Of a DNA stretch of 64,000 nucleotides, positions 7,914 through 16,655 are shown one piece after another; the stretch's first letter is position 1; each line of letters begins with the position of its first letter. This stretch comes from Clostridiaceae bacterium (lineage in GTDB: Bacteria > Bacillota > Clostridia > Lachnospirales > Lachnospiraceae), in contig CAJTGF010000025.1 of the NCBI GenBank assembly GCA_910575585.1, forward strand, positions 1 to 64,000, in the 5' to 3' direction. The notes beneath the pieces are model-generated. The model searched no databases, was not told the DNA's origin, and was given only the letters and a program-made list of their open reading frames with translations. The position numbers and the translations under genes are program-made.

Positions 7914-8699
7914 TTATGGCCGCAGGCCCATGCCGCCCTCAAGAGTAAGGGTCTCGCCGGACATATACTTAAAATCCGGAGAGCCTAAATGTACGCATAC
8001 CCGTCCGATATCCGTCTCCGGATCCCCGAACCGCCCCATGGGCACGGCCTTTAAATTCTTCTCATACGCTTCCGGGTAGGAAGCCTTAAAATTCTCCAGC
8101 TGGGACGTCATAGCCAGAGGACAGACTACATTGACATTGATGTTGTCCTTGCCCCACTCCGTAGCCGCCACCCTGGAAAGCCCACGGATGCCCTCCTTAG
8201 CCGCCGCATAGGAACACTGTCCCGCATTGCCGAACAGCCCGGCTCCGGAAGCGAAATTGATCACGGATCCCTGGGTCTCTTTCAGATAAGGATAGCACTC
8301 CCTCATATAATAAAATGTGGCGTACAGGCCGGAATAGATCCCCAGATCAAAATGATCCTTGGTCTGTATGGACAGCGGGATACCCGATGCCGATGCCTGA
8401 GCGTTGTTGATCAGCACGTCGATGCGTCCAAACGTCTCTACGGTCTTTTTCACCACTTCCTTTACCTTGTCCTCCGCCTCGTCGTCCGGAGTCACCTCTG
8501 CCTGCATCACCAGCACCTTTACGCCGTAAAGCCGCTCCAGCTCCTCCTTGGCATCCAGAAGCTTCTGCTCATTGCGCCCGGTCAGCACCAGATTGGCGCC
8601 CTCCTTGGCATAGGCTGTGGCAATGCCGTAGCCTATGGATTTGGCCTTCCCTCCTCCGGTGATGATCGCCACCTTACCGTCAAAAATTCCCATATCCAT
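7914..8699 (-). CDS. Short-chain dehydrogenase/reductase (SDR), enoyl-ACP-reductase-like or alcohol dehydrogenase type
   Basis: 261 residues. The nucleotide loop TGGGKAKSIGYGIA (14-27) is the divergent glycine loop seen in some SDRs. NNAQ sits near residue 98, and the catalytic set is S151, Y164 and K168 (CSYAAAKEG). It ends with the substrate and C-terminal segment GETLTLEGGMGLRP. It would oxidise or reduce a hydroxyl/keto group with NAD(P)(H). The substrate is unknown; gut Clostridia use such enzymes on steroids, sugars and fatty acids. Two starts are possible: ATG at 8699 (AGGAG 4 bp away) or ATG at 8693 (10 bp away). It lies 68 bp downstream of the YesN-type regulator with no terminator between, so the two may be co-transcribed. 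Confidence 0.85.
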   Translation of the reverse strand: MDMGIFDGKVAIITGGGKAKSIGYGIATAYAKEGANLVLTGRNEQKLLDAKEELERLYGVKVLVMQAEVTPDDEAEDKVKEVVKKTVETFGRIDVLINNAQASASGIPLSIQTKDHFDLGIYSGLYATFYYMRECYPYLKETQGSVINFASGAGLFGNAGQCSYAAAKEGIRGLSRVAATEWGKDNINVNVVCPLAMTSQLENFKASYPEAYEKNLKAVPMGRFGDPETDIGRVCVHLGSPDFKYMSGETLTLEGGMGLRP

Positions 8700-8767
8700 T
8701 CATCTCCTTATATTGATAATATTTTAACATGACCTTACCCACAGCATAGCAGTATGACGCCTGTTTG

Positions 8768-9529
8768 TCAAGGATCTTCCTCCTTTTGCGCGCTCTTTCG
8801 AATATACTGCCGATAATCAGCCGGGGAAAAACCTACCTTCTCCTTAAACACCCTGGAAAAATAATGCTGGCTGGCAAAGCCTGTCCTCTCCGCGATCTCC
8901 ACCAGCTTCATGTCCGGGCTCTGGACCAGCAAAGACACGGCCCTGTCGATCCGCATCCTGGTCAGAAGCTCCGAAAAAGAACTTCCTGTCTCCTGTTTAA
9001 TAAGCCTTGTAACATACGACTGGGACAGATGAAACGCATCTGCCAGCTCGCCCAGAGAAAACTGCTGCTTTGTAAAATTCTCCTGGATATACCCCAAGAT
9101 CTTCTCCTTGGTGGTGTCCTCTTTCTCCACAAAAACCTTCTGGGTCAGCTGCTCTTTGCGGATCTGCTCCAGCACCTTTTTCAGCAGTTCCATCAGCTCC
9201 CCCCGGTCAATGGGTTTCAGCAGATAATCCACCACATTGAGGTGGCAGGCCCTTCTGGCATACTGGAACTCGTCATGGCCGGAAATAATGATGAAACGGG
9301 TCCCGATCCCCCTCTTTTGAACCTCCTCGATCACATCCAACCCTGGCATTCCCGGCATATTGATGTCCATAAGAGCGATAAAAGGTTTCTGCTGGGCGAT
9401 CAGCTCCAAAGCCTGGAGACCGTTGCCCGCCGTCCCGCTGACATGGAGCGGAAGCCCTGATCTCTCCACCCAGGACTTAAGTCCGTTTCGCAGTATTACC
9501 TCGTCATCACAGATCACAATATCAACCAT
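8768..9529 (-). CDS. YesN-type response regulator with AraC output domain
   Basis: 253 residues. The receiver domain spans 1-120 with acidic pocket CDDE, phospho-acceptor D55 (LMDINMPG), IISGHDE and the LKPID lysine. An AraC-type double helix-turn-helix fills about 150-245 (SQSYVTRLIKQETGSSF and FASQHYFSRVFKEKVGFSP). It pairs with the LytS/YesM-type kinase whose gene overlaps its start by 8 bp. It probably activates nearby transport or redox genes, most plausibly the divergent urocanate-reductase-like gene at 11393. Confidence 0.92.
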   Translation of the reverse strand: MVDIVICDDEVILRNGLKSWVERSGLPLHVSGTAGNGLQALELIAQQKPFIALMDINMPGMPGLDVIEEVQKRGIGTRFIIISGHDEFQYARRACHLNVVDYLLKPIDRGELMELLKKVLEQIRKEQLTQKVFVEKEDTTKEKILGYIQENFTKQQFSLGELADAFHLSQSYVTRLIKQETGSSFSELLTRMRIDRAVSLLVQSPDMKLVEIAERTGFASQHYFSRVFKEKVGFSPADYRQYIRKSAQKEEDP

Positions 9530-11258
9530 AAAGCTCCTCCTCGTTCTCCTGGGGCAGTTCTGTGAGAACGACCCTTACACAGGTGCCTTTTCCCGCCTGG
9601 GATCTTACTGTCACCCCCGCGCCCTCTCCATAGAGAAGCCGGATACGGTTATTTACGTTAATAAGGCCGTAACTCTTTCCGGTCGTTCCCTCCCGCAGCT
9701 CTTTTTTCAGTTCCTCCAGCCGTTTTGTCTCTATCCCTACGCCGTCATCTTCCACCTCAATTACCAGCCGTCTCTCATTTTTCCCGCCTCCGGCTCCTTC
9801 CTGCCTGGTCCCCTCCTGCTGCGTCACCCGTATATAGATGGCGCCCGGCGCCATTTTCGGCTTGATCCCGTGTTGGATGGCATTTTCCACCAAAGGCTGC
9901 AAAATCAGCTTAAGTACCGGTAACGGCTCCCTGACTTCCACCTGAAACTCGTAGGCAAGCACGTCCTGAAACCGGATCTTCTGGATCTTCAGATAGCTTT
10001 TTACATGTTCCAGCTCCTTCTCCAGAGGGATGATCTCCCTGCCCCTGCTTAACGAAATCCGGAAAAATGTAGACAAGGCGCTTATCATAGTCACCATCTC
10101 CTCATCTTCCGTATCGTAGGCTTTGTACTGCAAGGTGTCCAGCGTATTATAGAGAAAATGAGGATTGATCTGGGCCTGGAGGACCCGCAGTTCCGCGTTC
10201 CGCTTCTCCCTTTCATTTTCCGCCGTCCGCAGCACCAGGCTGTGGACCCGCCTTACCATCTGGTCAAACGAGCGGGACAGCCGGGCGATCTCGTCCTGTC
10301 CTTTCATCTGCAGGCTTACCTGCCAGTCCCCTGTCTCCACCCTTTTCATAGCCTCGGTCAGCCTGCCGATGGGATTGGTGACGCTTCGGGCCACCAGAAC
10401 GCTGCATAAAAATAAGAGGATCATCACGATCAGAAGGACCATGGAAAGCTTCCATTTAAGCTGCCTGGTATCCTCCATAAGCCGGGAATTTTCAATAGAA
10501 GTGCAGAGATACCATTGCTCCGTGTAAGGGATCCGGGTGTAAAATACAGTGGCCGCCCCGTTTTCCATGTCCAAAAAGCCCTTTTCCTCCTTGCTAAGGT
10601 GGGGCAAAAGCGTTTCCACGGCCTTTTCGTCCGCTCCGGACCTGGTATAAATATTTCCCTTAGGGTCCATGATCCAGGACTGACCGTTGTAGAAATCCAG
10701 CTCCGCCACAATATCATGAAGCTTTTTTAAGGAAATAGCCGCATTGAGAAAGCCGTACACCTTGCCATCCCGGTTCCTCAAAGGGTAGCAGATCAGGGAG
10801 ATTTCCGCCTGATCTGTCCTGGAGATCACCGGAGCCGACAGCACATACTCCCGCTCCCCTTTCATGGCTTCATGAAAATACTCCCGCTCCGAAATGTCAA
10901 TATACCGCTCCGGGCTGACCCAGCCAATGCCGTCTTTGTACCCCACGGCAAACGTCCCCCACTCATTGCCGTACTGAGTCCCCAGGTTCTCGTTAAGGCG
11001 GCCGATATATGAGACCGCCTCCTGGATCATTCCCTCCTCCAAGGCACTGTTCATGGCAATGACCCGCAGCTCCGTCAGACGCTGCCCCAGCCACTGGCCC
11101 ACCTCCTGGGATTTAAATTCAAAAGACTGGGTGGAAAAGGAATCTACCATGTTGCTGTTGGTCCTCTCAACGGCATTGGCGGAGAAAAACATCAAAAACA
11201 GAAATCCCCCTGTAAACAGCAGGGAAAACAATATCAGAATCTTGTTTTGCAGTCTCAT
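9522..11258 (-). CDS. LytS/YesM-type sensor histidine kinase with extracellular Cache-like sensor
   Basis: 578 residues when started at the ATG behind GAGG; a GTG two codons earlier sits too close to the ribosome binding site. Order: membrane helix (about 8-27), extracellular dCache-like sensor (30-265; YIDISEREYFHEAMKGE and SLICYPLRNRDGKVYGFLNAAISL are typical), membrane helix (about 270-290), HAMP (295-345), His_kinase domain with phospho-acceptor H367 in NPHFLYN, and a HATPase with LVENAIQHGIKP and VEDDGVG. It senses a small ligand outside the cell and phosphorylates the YesN-type partner encoded immediately downstream. It diverges from an exported flavoprotein lipoprotein, which suggests a shared ligand or substrate. 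Confidence 0.93.
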   Translation of the reverse strand: MRLQNKILILFSLLFTGGFLFLMFFSANAVERTNSNMVDSFSTQSFEFKSQEVGQWLGQRLTELRVIAMNSALEEGMIQEAVSYIGRLNENLGTQYGNEWGTFAVGYKDGIGWVSPERYIDISEREYFHEAMKGEREYVLSAPVISRTDQAEISLICYPLRNRDGKVYGFLNAAISLKKLHDIVAELDFYNGQSWIMDPKGNIYTRSGADEKAVETLLPHLSKEEKGFLDMENGAATVFYTRIPYTEQWYLCTSIENSRLMEDTRQLKWKLSMVLLIVMILLFLCSVLVARSVTNPIGRLTEAMKRVETGDWQVSLQMKGQDEIARLSRSFDQMVRRVHSLVLRTAENEREKRNAELRVLQAQINPHFLYNTLDTLQYKAYDTEDEEMVTMISALSTFFRISLSRGREIIPLEKELEHVKSYLKIQKIRFQDVLAYEFQVEVREPLPVLKLILQPLVENAIQHGIKPKMAPGAIYIRVTQQEGTRQEGAGGGKNERRLVIEVEDDGVGIETKRLEELKKELREGTTGKSYGLINVNNRIRLLYGEGAGVTVRSQAGKGTCVRVVLTELPQENEEELYG

Positions 11259-11392
11259 GATCACACCTCAAATAGGGTTCGGTTCGTAAAAGTGCAAATT
11301 CCCGAAAAATACTCCAAATACATTTTTCCAATATTATACTATACTATTTGTGTTAAATGAATCACAATCTCAAAAAAAATGGAGGGAACATT

Positions 11393-13228
11393 ATGAAAAG
11401 ATTGACAGGCATCCTTTTAAGCTCTGCTCTGGTCCTTTCTCTGACCGCATGCTCCGGTTCCGCCCCCAGCGAAACCACTGCTCCGGCTCCTGAAACGACC
11501 ACTGCCGCCCAGACCGAAGCGCCGGAGACGGAAACGGAAGCCGCAGGTATTCCAGACGGCACCTATGAGGGCGAAGGAACCGGTAAAGGCGGGGCCATCA
11601 AGGTTGAGCTGACTATGAAGGATTCCCAGATCGCGGATATCAAAGTGGTGGAGCACCAGGAAACTCCCGGATACGCCGACGCCATGGACAAGCTTCGCGA
11701 GACCATGATACTTACCAACCAGATCGATGTGGATATGGTTTCCGGAGCCACCCTTTCTTCTACAGGCTTTCTTGAGGCTGTAAATAACGCCTTCGAGAAG
11801 ACAGGGGCGGCTTCTGATCTGCTGGTGGCAAAGGCTGCGGCGGCTTCTGTGGAAAAAGCCGACCACTATGACGCGGACGTTATTATCGTAGGCGCAGGCG
11901 GAGCCGGACTTTCCGCTGCCATCACGGCTGCCGAGGACGGAGCCAGCGTTATTGTAGTTGAGAAGATGAACAACACAGGCGGAAACACCCTGATCTCCGG
12001 CGGCGAGATGGCTGCTCCCGGCAACTGGCTCCAGGAGGGCGAGGGCATCGACGACAGCGCCGACCAGTTTTATCAGGATATTTTAACAGGCGGCGACAAT
12101 GAGAACGACCCGGAGCTGGTCCGCGTTCTTGCTGACAACGCAATGGATGCCGCTATCTGGCTGAGGGACGACGTAAAAGTCCAGTTTGAGGATTATATGC
12201 TGTTCTTCGGCGGCCATTCCGTAAAGCGCTCCCTTGTTCCCTTAAATGCCAGCGGCGTGGAGCTGATCGAGAAGCTTCAGGCAAAGGCCGAGTCCCTGGG
12301 CGTGGAGATCCACACCAACACCGCGGCTGTGGAGCTGGTACAGACAGACGGAAAAGTGACTGCCGTAAAAGCCCAGTCCGACGGACAGGATATTACTTAC
12401 AACGCGGCCAAAGGCGTGATCCTGGCTACCGGCGGTTTCGGCTCCAACCTGGAGATGCGCATTGCCAACAACCCGGATATGGATGAAAAGATCCTGTCCA
12501 CCAACTCCGTAGGAAGCACCGGCGACGGCATTGTCATGGCAGAGGCATTGGGCGCTCAGACCGTTGACATGCAGTATATCCAGACCTATCCTACCTGCGA
12601 CCCGGAGACGGGAACTCTTCTCTATGTAGGCGATGTCCGTCTGGAGGGACGCGCCATCCTGGTAAATCTGGAAGGAAAACGTTTTGTGGAGGAACTGGAG
12701 CGGCGCGATGTGATCTCCATGGCTGTGAAGGCTCAGACCGGCGGCGTATCCTACATGTTCTGGGATGAGGCCAGCATGCAGGCGTCCGGCGTAAATGCCA
12801 GCCACAAGAAAGAGTATGATAATCTGATCGAAAGAGGGATCCTTGTGAAAGCGGACACAGTGGAAGAAGCTGCCGCTCATTTCGGAATCGACGCCAAAGA
12901 ACTGCAGGCTACCATTGACCGGTATAATCAGTACTGCGCCGACGGGAAAGATCTGGAATTTAATAAGAGAGGCGAACTGACCGCGTTTACCGACGGGCCT
13001 TACTACATCATGAAGACCACGCCTGCCATCCACCACACCATGGGCGGATTGAAGATTAACACCAAGGCGCAGGTTCTCACTAAGGAAAATGAAGTGATCC
13101 CCGGCCTTTATGCTGCCGGAGAGGTAACGGGAGATATCCACGGAACCAACCGCCTGGGCTCTGACGCCATTGCCGATATAACCGTATTTGGCCGGATTGC
13201 CGGACATAACGCGGCGGCTGGAGAATAA
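11393..13228 (+). CDS. urdA: Exported flavoprotein reductase, probable urocanate reductase (FMN-binding plus FAD-binding)
   Basis: 611 residues from the ATG behind GGAGGG. A lipoprotein signal ends LSLTAC with Cys20, followed by a Ser/Thr/Glu/Pro linker. An FMN-binding domain (52-140) carries SGATLS, where S122 would hold the covalent FMN. The FAD-binding fumarate-reductase fold starts with VIIVGAGGAGLSAA at 163. Active-site residues read Y399, D414, R437, H547 and R587. In Shewanella UrdA the set is Y373, D388, R411, H520 and R560, with spacings +15, +38 and 40 between the last two; this protein matches them all. Fumarate reductases have His in place of the Tyr. It would reduce urocanate to imidazole propionate on the outer face of the membrane. 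The residue comparison is from memory; related acrylate-type substrates remain possible. Confidence 0.75.
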   Translation: MKRLTGILLSSALVLSLTACSGSAPSETTAPAPETTTAAQTEAPETETEAAGIPDGTYEGEGTGKGGAIKVELTMKDSQIADIKVVEHQETPGYADAMDKLRETMILTNQIDVDMVSGATLSSTGFLEAVNNAFEKTGAASDLLVAKAAAASVEKADHYDADVIIVGAGGAGLSAAITAAEDGASVIVVEKMNNTGGNTLISGGEMAAPGNWLQEGEGIDDSADQFYQDILTGGDNENDPELVRVLADNAMDAAIWLRDDVKVQFEDYMLFFGGHSVKRSLVPLNASGVELIEKLQAKAESLGVEIHTNTAAVELVQTDGKVTAVKAQSDGQDITYNAAKGVILATGGFGSNLEMRIANNPDMDEKILSTNSVGSTGDGIVMAEALGAQTVDMQYIQTYPTCDPETGTLLYVGDVRLEGRAILVNLEGKRFVEELERRDVISMAVKAQTGGVSYMFWDEASMQASGVNASHKKEYDNLIERGILVKADTVEEAAAHFGIDAKELQATIDRYNQYCADGKDLEFNKRGELTAFTDGPYYIMKTTPAIHHTMGGLKINTKAQVLTKENEVIPGLYAAGEVTGDIHGTNRLGSDAIADITVFGRIAGHNAAAGE

Positions 13229-13257
13229 TGTCAAGACACCATTGATCAAATTGATCC

Positions 13258-13291
13258 AAGGGGATGCTGTTATGTTACACAGCATCCCCTT
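13258..13291. terminator. Intergenic hairpin between convergent genes, probable bidirectional terminator
   Basis: A 13-bp perfect stem, AAGGGGATGCTGT (13258-13270) with ACAGCATCCCCTT (13279-13291), and an 8-nt loop. It sits between the flavoprotein gene (ends 13228) and the mobA-mobB gene (ends 13308). Only a weak T-rich tail (TTGCATTTGC) follows on the plus strand. Confidence 0.6.
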
Positions 13292-13307
13292 GCATTTGCA
13301 CAACGAT

Positions 13308-14333
13308 TTATTGGTTTCGGCCATAAGCCTCCATAATTTGATCCGCCAGCTCCCTGGCAGATATGAGTTCCCGGTTTGGATAACCGCAGATATATTTGGG
13401 GTAACCGCTGTTTTTCAGCCCTTCTATAAGGATAATATCCGCCTCCCCAAATGCCTCTATCAGCATTTTTTCATCCGGTTCCTCATATTCTTTTGTGATC
13501 ATCAGCCGTTTGGAAGAGTAAACGGCTGTCCCGTAAGCCCCTGCCTTCTGAAAACGGTAACTGTCGGTCCCCGGAACATCGCTTTCAAAATCGTGGCCGT
13601 CGTGTTTAATAACCGCCACCTTGAACCCTCTGCTTTTTAATTCCGGGATCAGTTTGGTAAGCAATGTGGTCTTTCCTGAATTTTTATACCCGCTGATGGC
13701 AAATACCAATGGCTTTGGCTTCTTTCCCAACAACTGACAATATTCCTCAGGGGTATTAATGTTGATGCTGCTTCTGCTGTCCCTTTCCAGTCCAACCGTT
13801 CGGCAGCCTGCTTTTTCTATGGCTTCCATCATCTTCCATCTTCCTTCCAAAAGCCGCTCCAAAAATACAGGCAGAACCTCTTTCGGGTAAATACCGGGAA
13901 ACGGAAAACACCTACCGTCTTTCTCTGTTATGACGATCTCCCCGTATTTCCGGTATTCTTCTGTAAGCCGTTCCACCAGCTTTCCGTCTAAAAACGGCAT
14001 ATCGCAGGCAGCCGCCAAAAGGGCTTCCTGCGGGCAAAGCTCCAGTCCCGTGCAAATTGCCCCTAATGGCCCCGTCCTGGGATACTTGTCCGCAATGAGA
14101 GGCAGCCCCGCCCCTATGTACGGCTCCGGGATGTCCACGGAAAGATATACCGCGGTCAGAGCAGACATGCCTGTAAGGATACGGCGGTAAAACGGCGCCC
14201 CTTCGTATTCCAAAAACAGTTTCTTTTTGCCTCCCATTCTCCGGTTTTCGCCGCCGGACAGAAGGTAGCCTGCTATCACCGGATGCGGGAGTCGGTTTTC
14301 TTTCTGTTCCATATCCGTTACCTGTTCTGTCAT
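13308..14333 (-). CDS. MobA-MobB fusion: molybdenum cofactor guanylyltransferase / GTP-binding accessory protein
   Basis: 341 residues. The first about 205 are MobA: LLSGGENRRMGGKKKLFLEY (GTP/cofactor loop) and ACDMPFLDG, then TPEEY at the end. The last about 130 are MobB with a P-loop SGYKNSGKTTLLTK and VIKHDGHDFE. MobA attaches GMP to molybdopterin to make the MGD form used by the DMSO-reductase family; MobB assists by binding GTP. The start overlaps the stop of the upstream molybdoenzyme gene (ATGA), so the two are translationally coupled. This supports a dedicated cofactor-delivery role. Fused MobA-MobB proteins are known in other bacteria. Confidence 0.9.
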   Translation of the reverse strand: MTEQVTDMEQKENRLPHPVIAGYLLSGGENRRMGGKKKLFLEYEGAPFYRRILTGMSALTAVYLSVDIPEPYIGAGLPLIADKYPRTGPLGAICTGLELCPQEALLAAACDMPFLDGKLVERLTEEYRKYGEIVITEKDGRCFPFPGIYPKEVLPVFLERLLEGRWKMMEAIEKAGCRTVGLERDSRSSININTPEEYCQLLGKKPKPLVFAISGYKNSGKTTLLTKLIPELKSRGFKVAVIKHDGHDFESDVPGTDSYRFQKAGAYGTAVYSSKRLMITKEYEEPDEKMLIEAFGEADIILIEGLKNSGYPKYICGYPNRELISARELADQIMEAYGRNQ

Positions 14334-16621
14334 AAATCTTTATCTAATTCATCTGCCTTCTCCACCTGAACCAGATTCGTATGCTGGGGATTCCCTCTTG
14401 CGTACGGGGTAGGTCTCAAAGACGTGAGCACATTGATAGAACCGCCGGTATCCGTTCCATCTTTATCCGGGCGATACCAAGCTCCCTGGGACAGAGCCGT
14501 CACCCCTGCCATGATCCTGTCCGTCACTTTCACGGGAATCTTCATGCGCCCCCTGTCATTCCAGACCAATGCCCTATCCCCGTCTTTCAGTCCTCTCTCC
14601 CCGGCATCCTTCGGATGCATCCAAAGCATCTGAGGATCCAGCTTTTCCATGGCCCGGTTGTTGTCGTGGATGCTGTGACATCTGCGCTTTGTGTGCCATC
14701 CGATAAGCTGCAGCGGATATTTTTCCGCCAGCCCGTCGCCCGCTCCCTCCGGCGGTTCTACATACCTGGGGATAGCCGGAAAAAAGTCTCTGTATTGGGT
14801 TCGGTACACTTTCTCGGAAAAAATCTCAATCTTGCCGCTTTTCGTAGGAAAGGGATAGCGGTCCGGGTCGCTGCGCTCCTTCTCAAAGGCGATAACTGCA
14901 GGGTTATTTTTATAACGATAGATCCCTGCCTCCTTAAACTCCCCATATTCCGGAAGTTCCCGTTCCCTGGTCCGCAGTTCATTATAGATAAATTCCAGCC
15001 ACTGTTCCTTGGTCCTGCCCTGGGAAAATTCCCGGCCAAGCCCAATCTTTTCCGCCACCTCACACAGCCAGTCATACTCAAACCGGCACTCGTATAAAGG
15101 CTGGATCACCTGATTGCCGAATCCGAGAAAATCTCCGTACTGCCAGGGCATCGTAATATTTTCGCACTCAAACATGGACACCCCCGGAAGAAGGATATCC
15201 GCGTATTTAGCGCTGGCAGTCATAAAAATGTCGCTGCACACAATAAACTCGCATTTGGATGTGTCTTTTAGGATCTGGGACGTGCGGTTTATGTGGCTGT
15301 GCTGATTTATGAGGCAGTTGCCCGCCAGGTTCAGGATCATCTTAATATCGCTGGCCAGGCAAAGGGGCCGGTTTTCCCGGTCCCCGCCGCTTCCGCTGCC
15401 ATCTGCCCTCACCCCGTCCAGCTCTGTCATCTCATGGCCCCGCACCACCGCCTCGGTCCACAGGAACACCGGGATCTTCATGCCGTAAGGATTGACCGGC
15501 TGGGGAAAAGATGGGTTCTGGTGCCTGTTACAATCCGCGGCTCCGCTGGCCCAGCCGCCGCTAAGCCCCACATTTCCCGTAAGGCACGCCAGCATAATAC
15601 CGCCTCTGGCAATCTGCTCTCCGCAGGCGTGACGCTGGGGGCCGTAGCCCTGGATCAGCGCCCCCGGCTTTGCCCTGCCGTATTGCACCGCCAAACGGCA
15701 GATCTGCTCTGCGCTTACTCCTGTGATCCTTTCCGCCCACTGGGGAGTCTTGGGGATCTGGTCCTTCTCCCCCAGAAGATAAGACAGATAGCACTCCGAA
15801 CCGTCAATCCCCTCTGGCATGTGTTCCCTGTCAAACCCAAGACAGCACCGGTCCGTAAACGCTTTGTCCCACAGACCTTCTTTTACGATCACATAGGCCA
15901 TGGCATCCATCATGGCGCTGTCCGAAGCCGGGCGTATGGGGATCCACTCCGCTTCCAGCTGAAGGACCGTGTCGTTTTTTCTGGGGTCCACCACAACAAT
16001 GGGGATACCTTTTTCCTTGGCCTTCTTCAGATAATACATGGTGCCGCAGTCAAATTTCGTCTCTGCCGGATTGTGTCCCCACAAAATGATCAGGTTGGCG
16101 TTAAGCCAGTCCTCCAGGCTGTTTCCCGTCTCGCAGGTCCCGTACATCAGCTGGGTGGCCTGGCGGATACAGGCGGTGCTGTAGGAATTATAGTAATCCA
16201 GAAAACCCCCGTCCAAACTTAAAAGCCGCTTAGCCAGGCTGTTTCCCCTCATAAGGGCGCTGACTCCCGTGGCATAATTAACAAACCGGGAACCTGGACC
16301 GTAAGCGTCCCGAATCCGTGTCCATTCCGATGCGATGGTATCCACAGCCTCCTCCCAGGTGATCCGCTGAAATTTCCCCTGTCCCCTTTCGCCTGCCCGC
16401 TTCATAGGCCAGCGAAGCCTGTCCTCGCCCAGAAACGTTTTGTGATAATTAAGCCCGCGGGCACAGGCAGTCAGCGGGATGCTTCCCCCTGCCTCCGCCC
16501 ACGTGTCGGTTGTCAACTTTTCTATCTTGCCGTTCCGCACATGGGCGAGGATGACGCAGCGGCCTCCGCAGTTATTGCGGCCTGTAGTGCGGATGATCTT
16601 CACTTCTTCCTGACAATCCAT
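14330..16621 (-). CDS. Molybdopterin-dependent oxidoreductase of the DMSO reductase family
   Basis: 763 residues with no Tat signal, so cytoplasmic. The N-terminal cluster motif is RTTGRNNCGGRCVILAHVRN with C18, C22 and, later, C53; the position of the usual first cysteine is Gly14, so the cluster may be atypical. The active site LDYYNSYSTACIRQ puts Ser148 as the likely molybdenum ligand, as in DMSO/TMAO reductases. WGHNPAET, QGYGPQRHACGEQ and the C-terminal GGSINVLTSLRPTPYARGNP match MGD-binding segments. It would reduce an S- or N-oxide or remove a hydroxyl from an aromatic, with two electrons. No iron-sulfur or membrane-anchor subunit is nearby, so the electron donor is unknown. It is coupled to mobA-mobB and lies downstream of a MerR-type promoter. 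Confidence 0.85.
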   Translation of the reverse strand: MDCQEEVKIIRTTGRNNCGGRCVILAHVRNGKIEKLTTDTWAEAGGSIPLTACARGLNYHKTFLGEDRLRWPMKRAGERGQGKFQRITWEEAVDTIASEWTRIRDAYGPGSRFVNYATGVSALMRGNSLAKRLLSLDGGFLDYYNSYSTACIRQATQLMYGTCETGNSLEDWLNANLIILWGHNPAETKFDCGTMYYLKKAKEKGIPIVVVDPRKNDTVLQLEAEWIPIRPASDSAMMDAMAYVIVKEGLWDKAFTDRCCLGFDREHMPEGIDGSECYLSYLLGEKDQIPKTPQWAERITGVSAEQICRLAVQYGRAKPGALIQGYGPQRHACGEQIARGGIMLACLTGNVGLSGGWASGAADCNRHQNPSFPQPVNPYGMKIPVFLWTEAVVRGHEMTELDGVRADGSGSGGDRENRPLCLASDIKMILNLAGNCLINQHSHINRTSQILKDTSKCEFIVCSDIFMTASAKYADILLPGVSMFECENITMPWQYGDFLGFGNQVIQPLYECRFEYDWLCEVAEKIGLGREFSQGRTKEQWLEFIYNELRTRERELPEYGEFKEAGIYRYKNNPAVIAFEKERSDPDRYPFPTKSGKIEIFSEKVYRTQYRDFFPAIPRYVEPPEGAGDGLAEKYPLQLIGWHTKRRCHSIHDNNRAMEKLDPQMLWMHPKDAGERGLKDGDRALVWNDRGRMKIPVKVTDRIMAGVTALSQGAWYRPDKDGTDTGGSINVLTSLRPTPYARGNPQHTNLVQVEKADELDKDL

Positions 16622-16655
16622 GTTCTGCCTCCTGACTGATCTGTCCCCGTTTTCT

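Noticed and set aside
15293-16222. 309-codon plus-strand frame within the molybdoenzyme gene
   Set aside because: Antisense shadow; the minus-strand enzyme has all family motifs.
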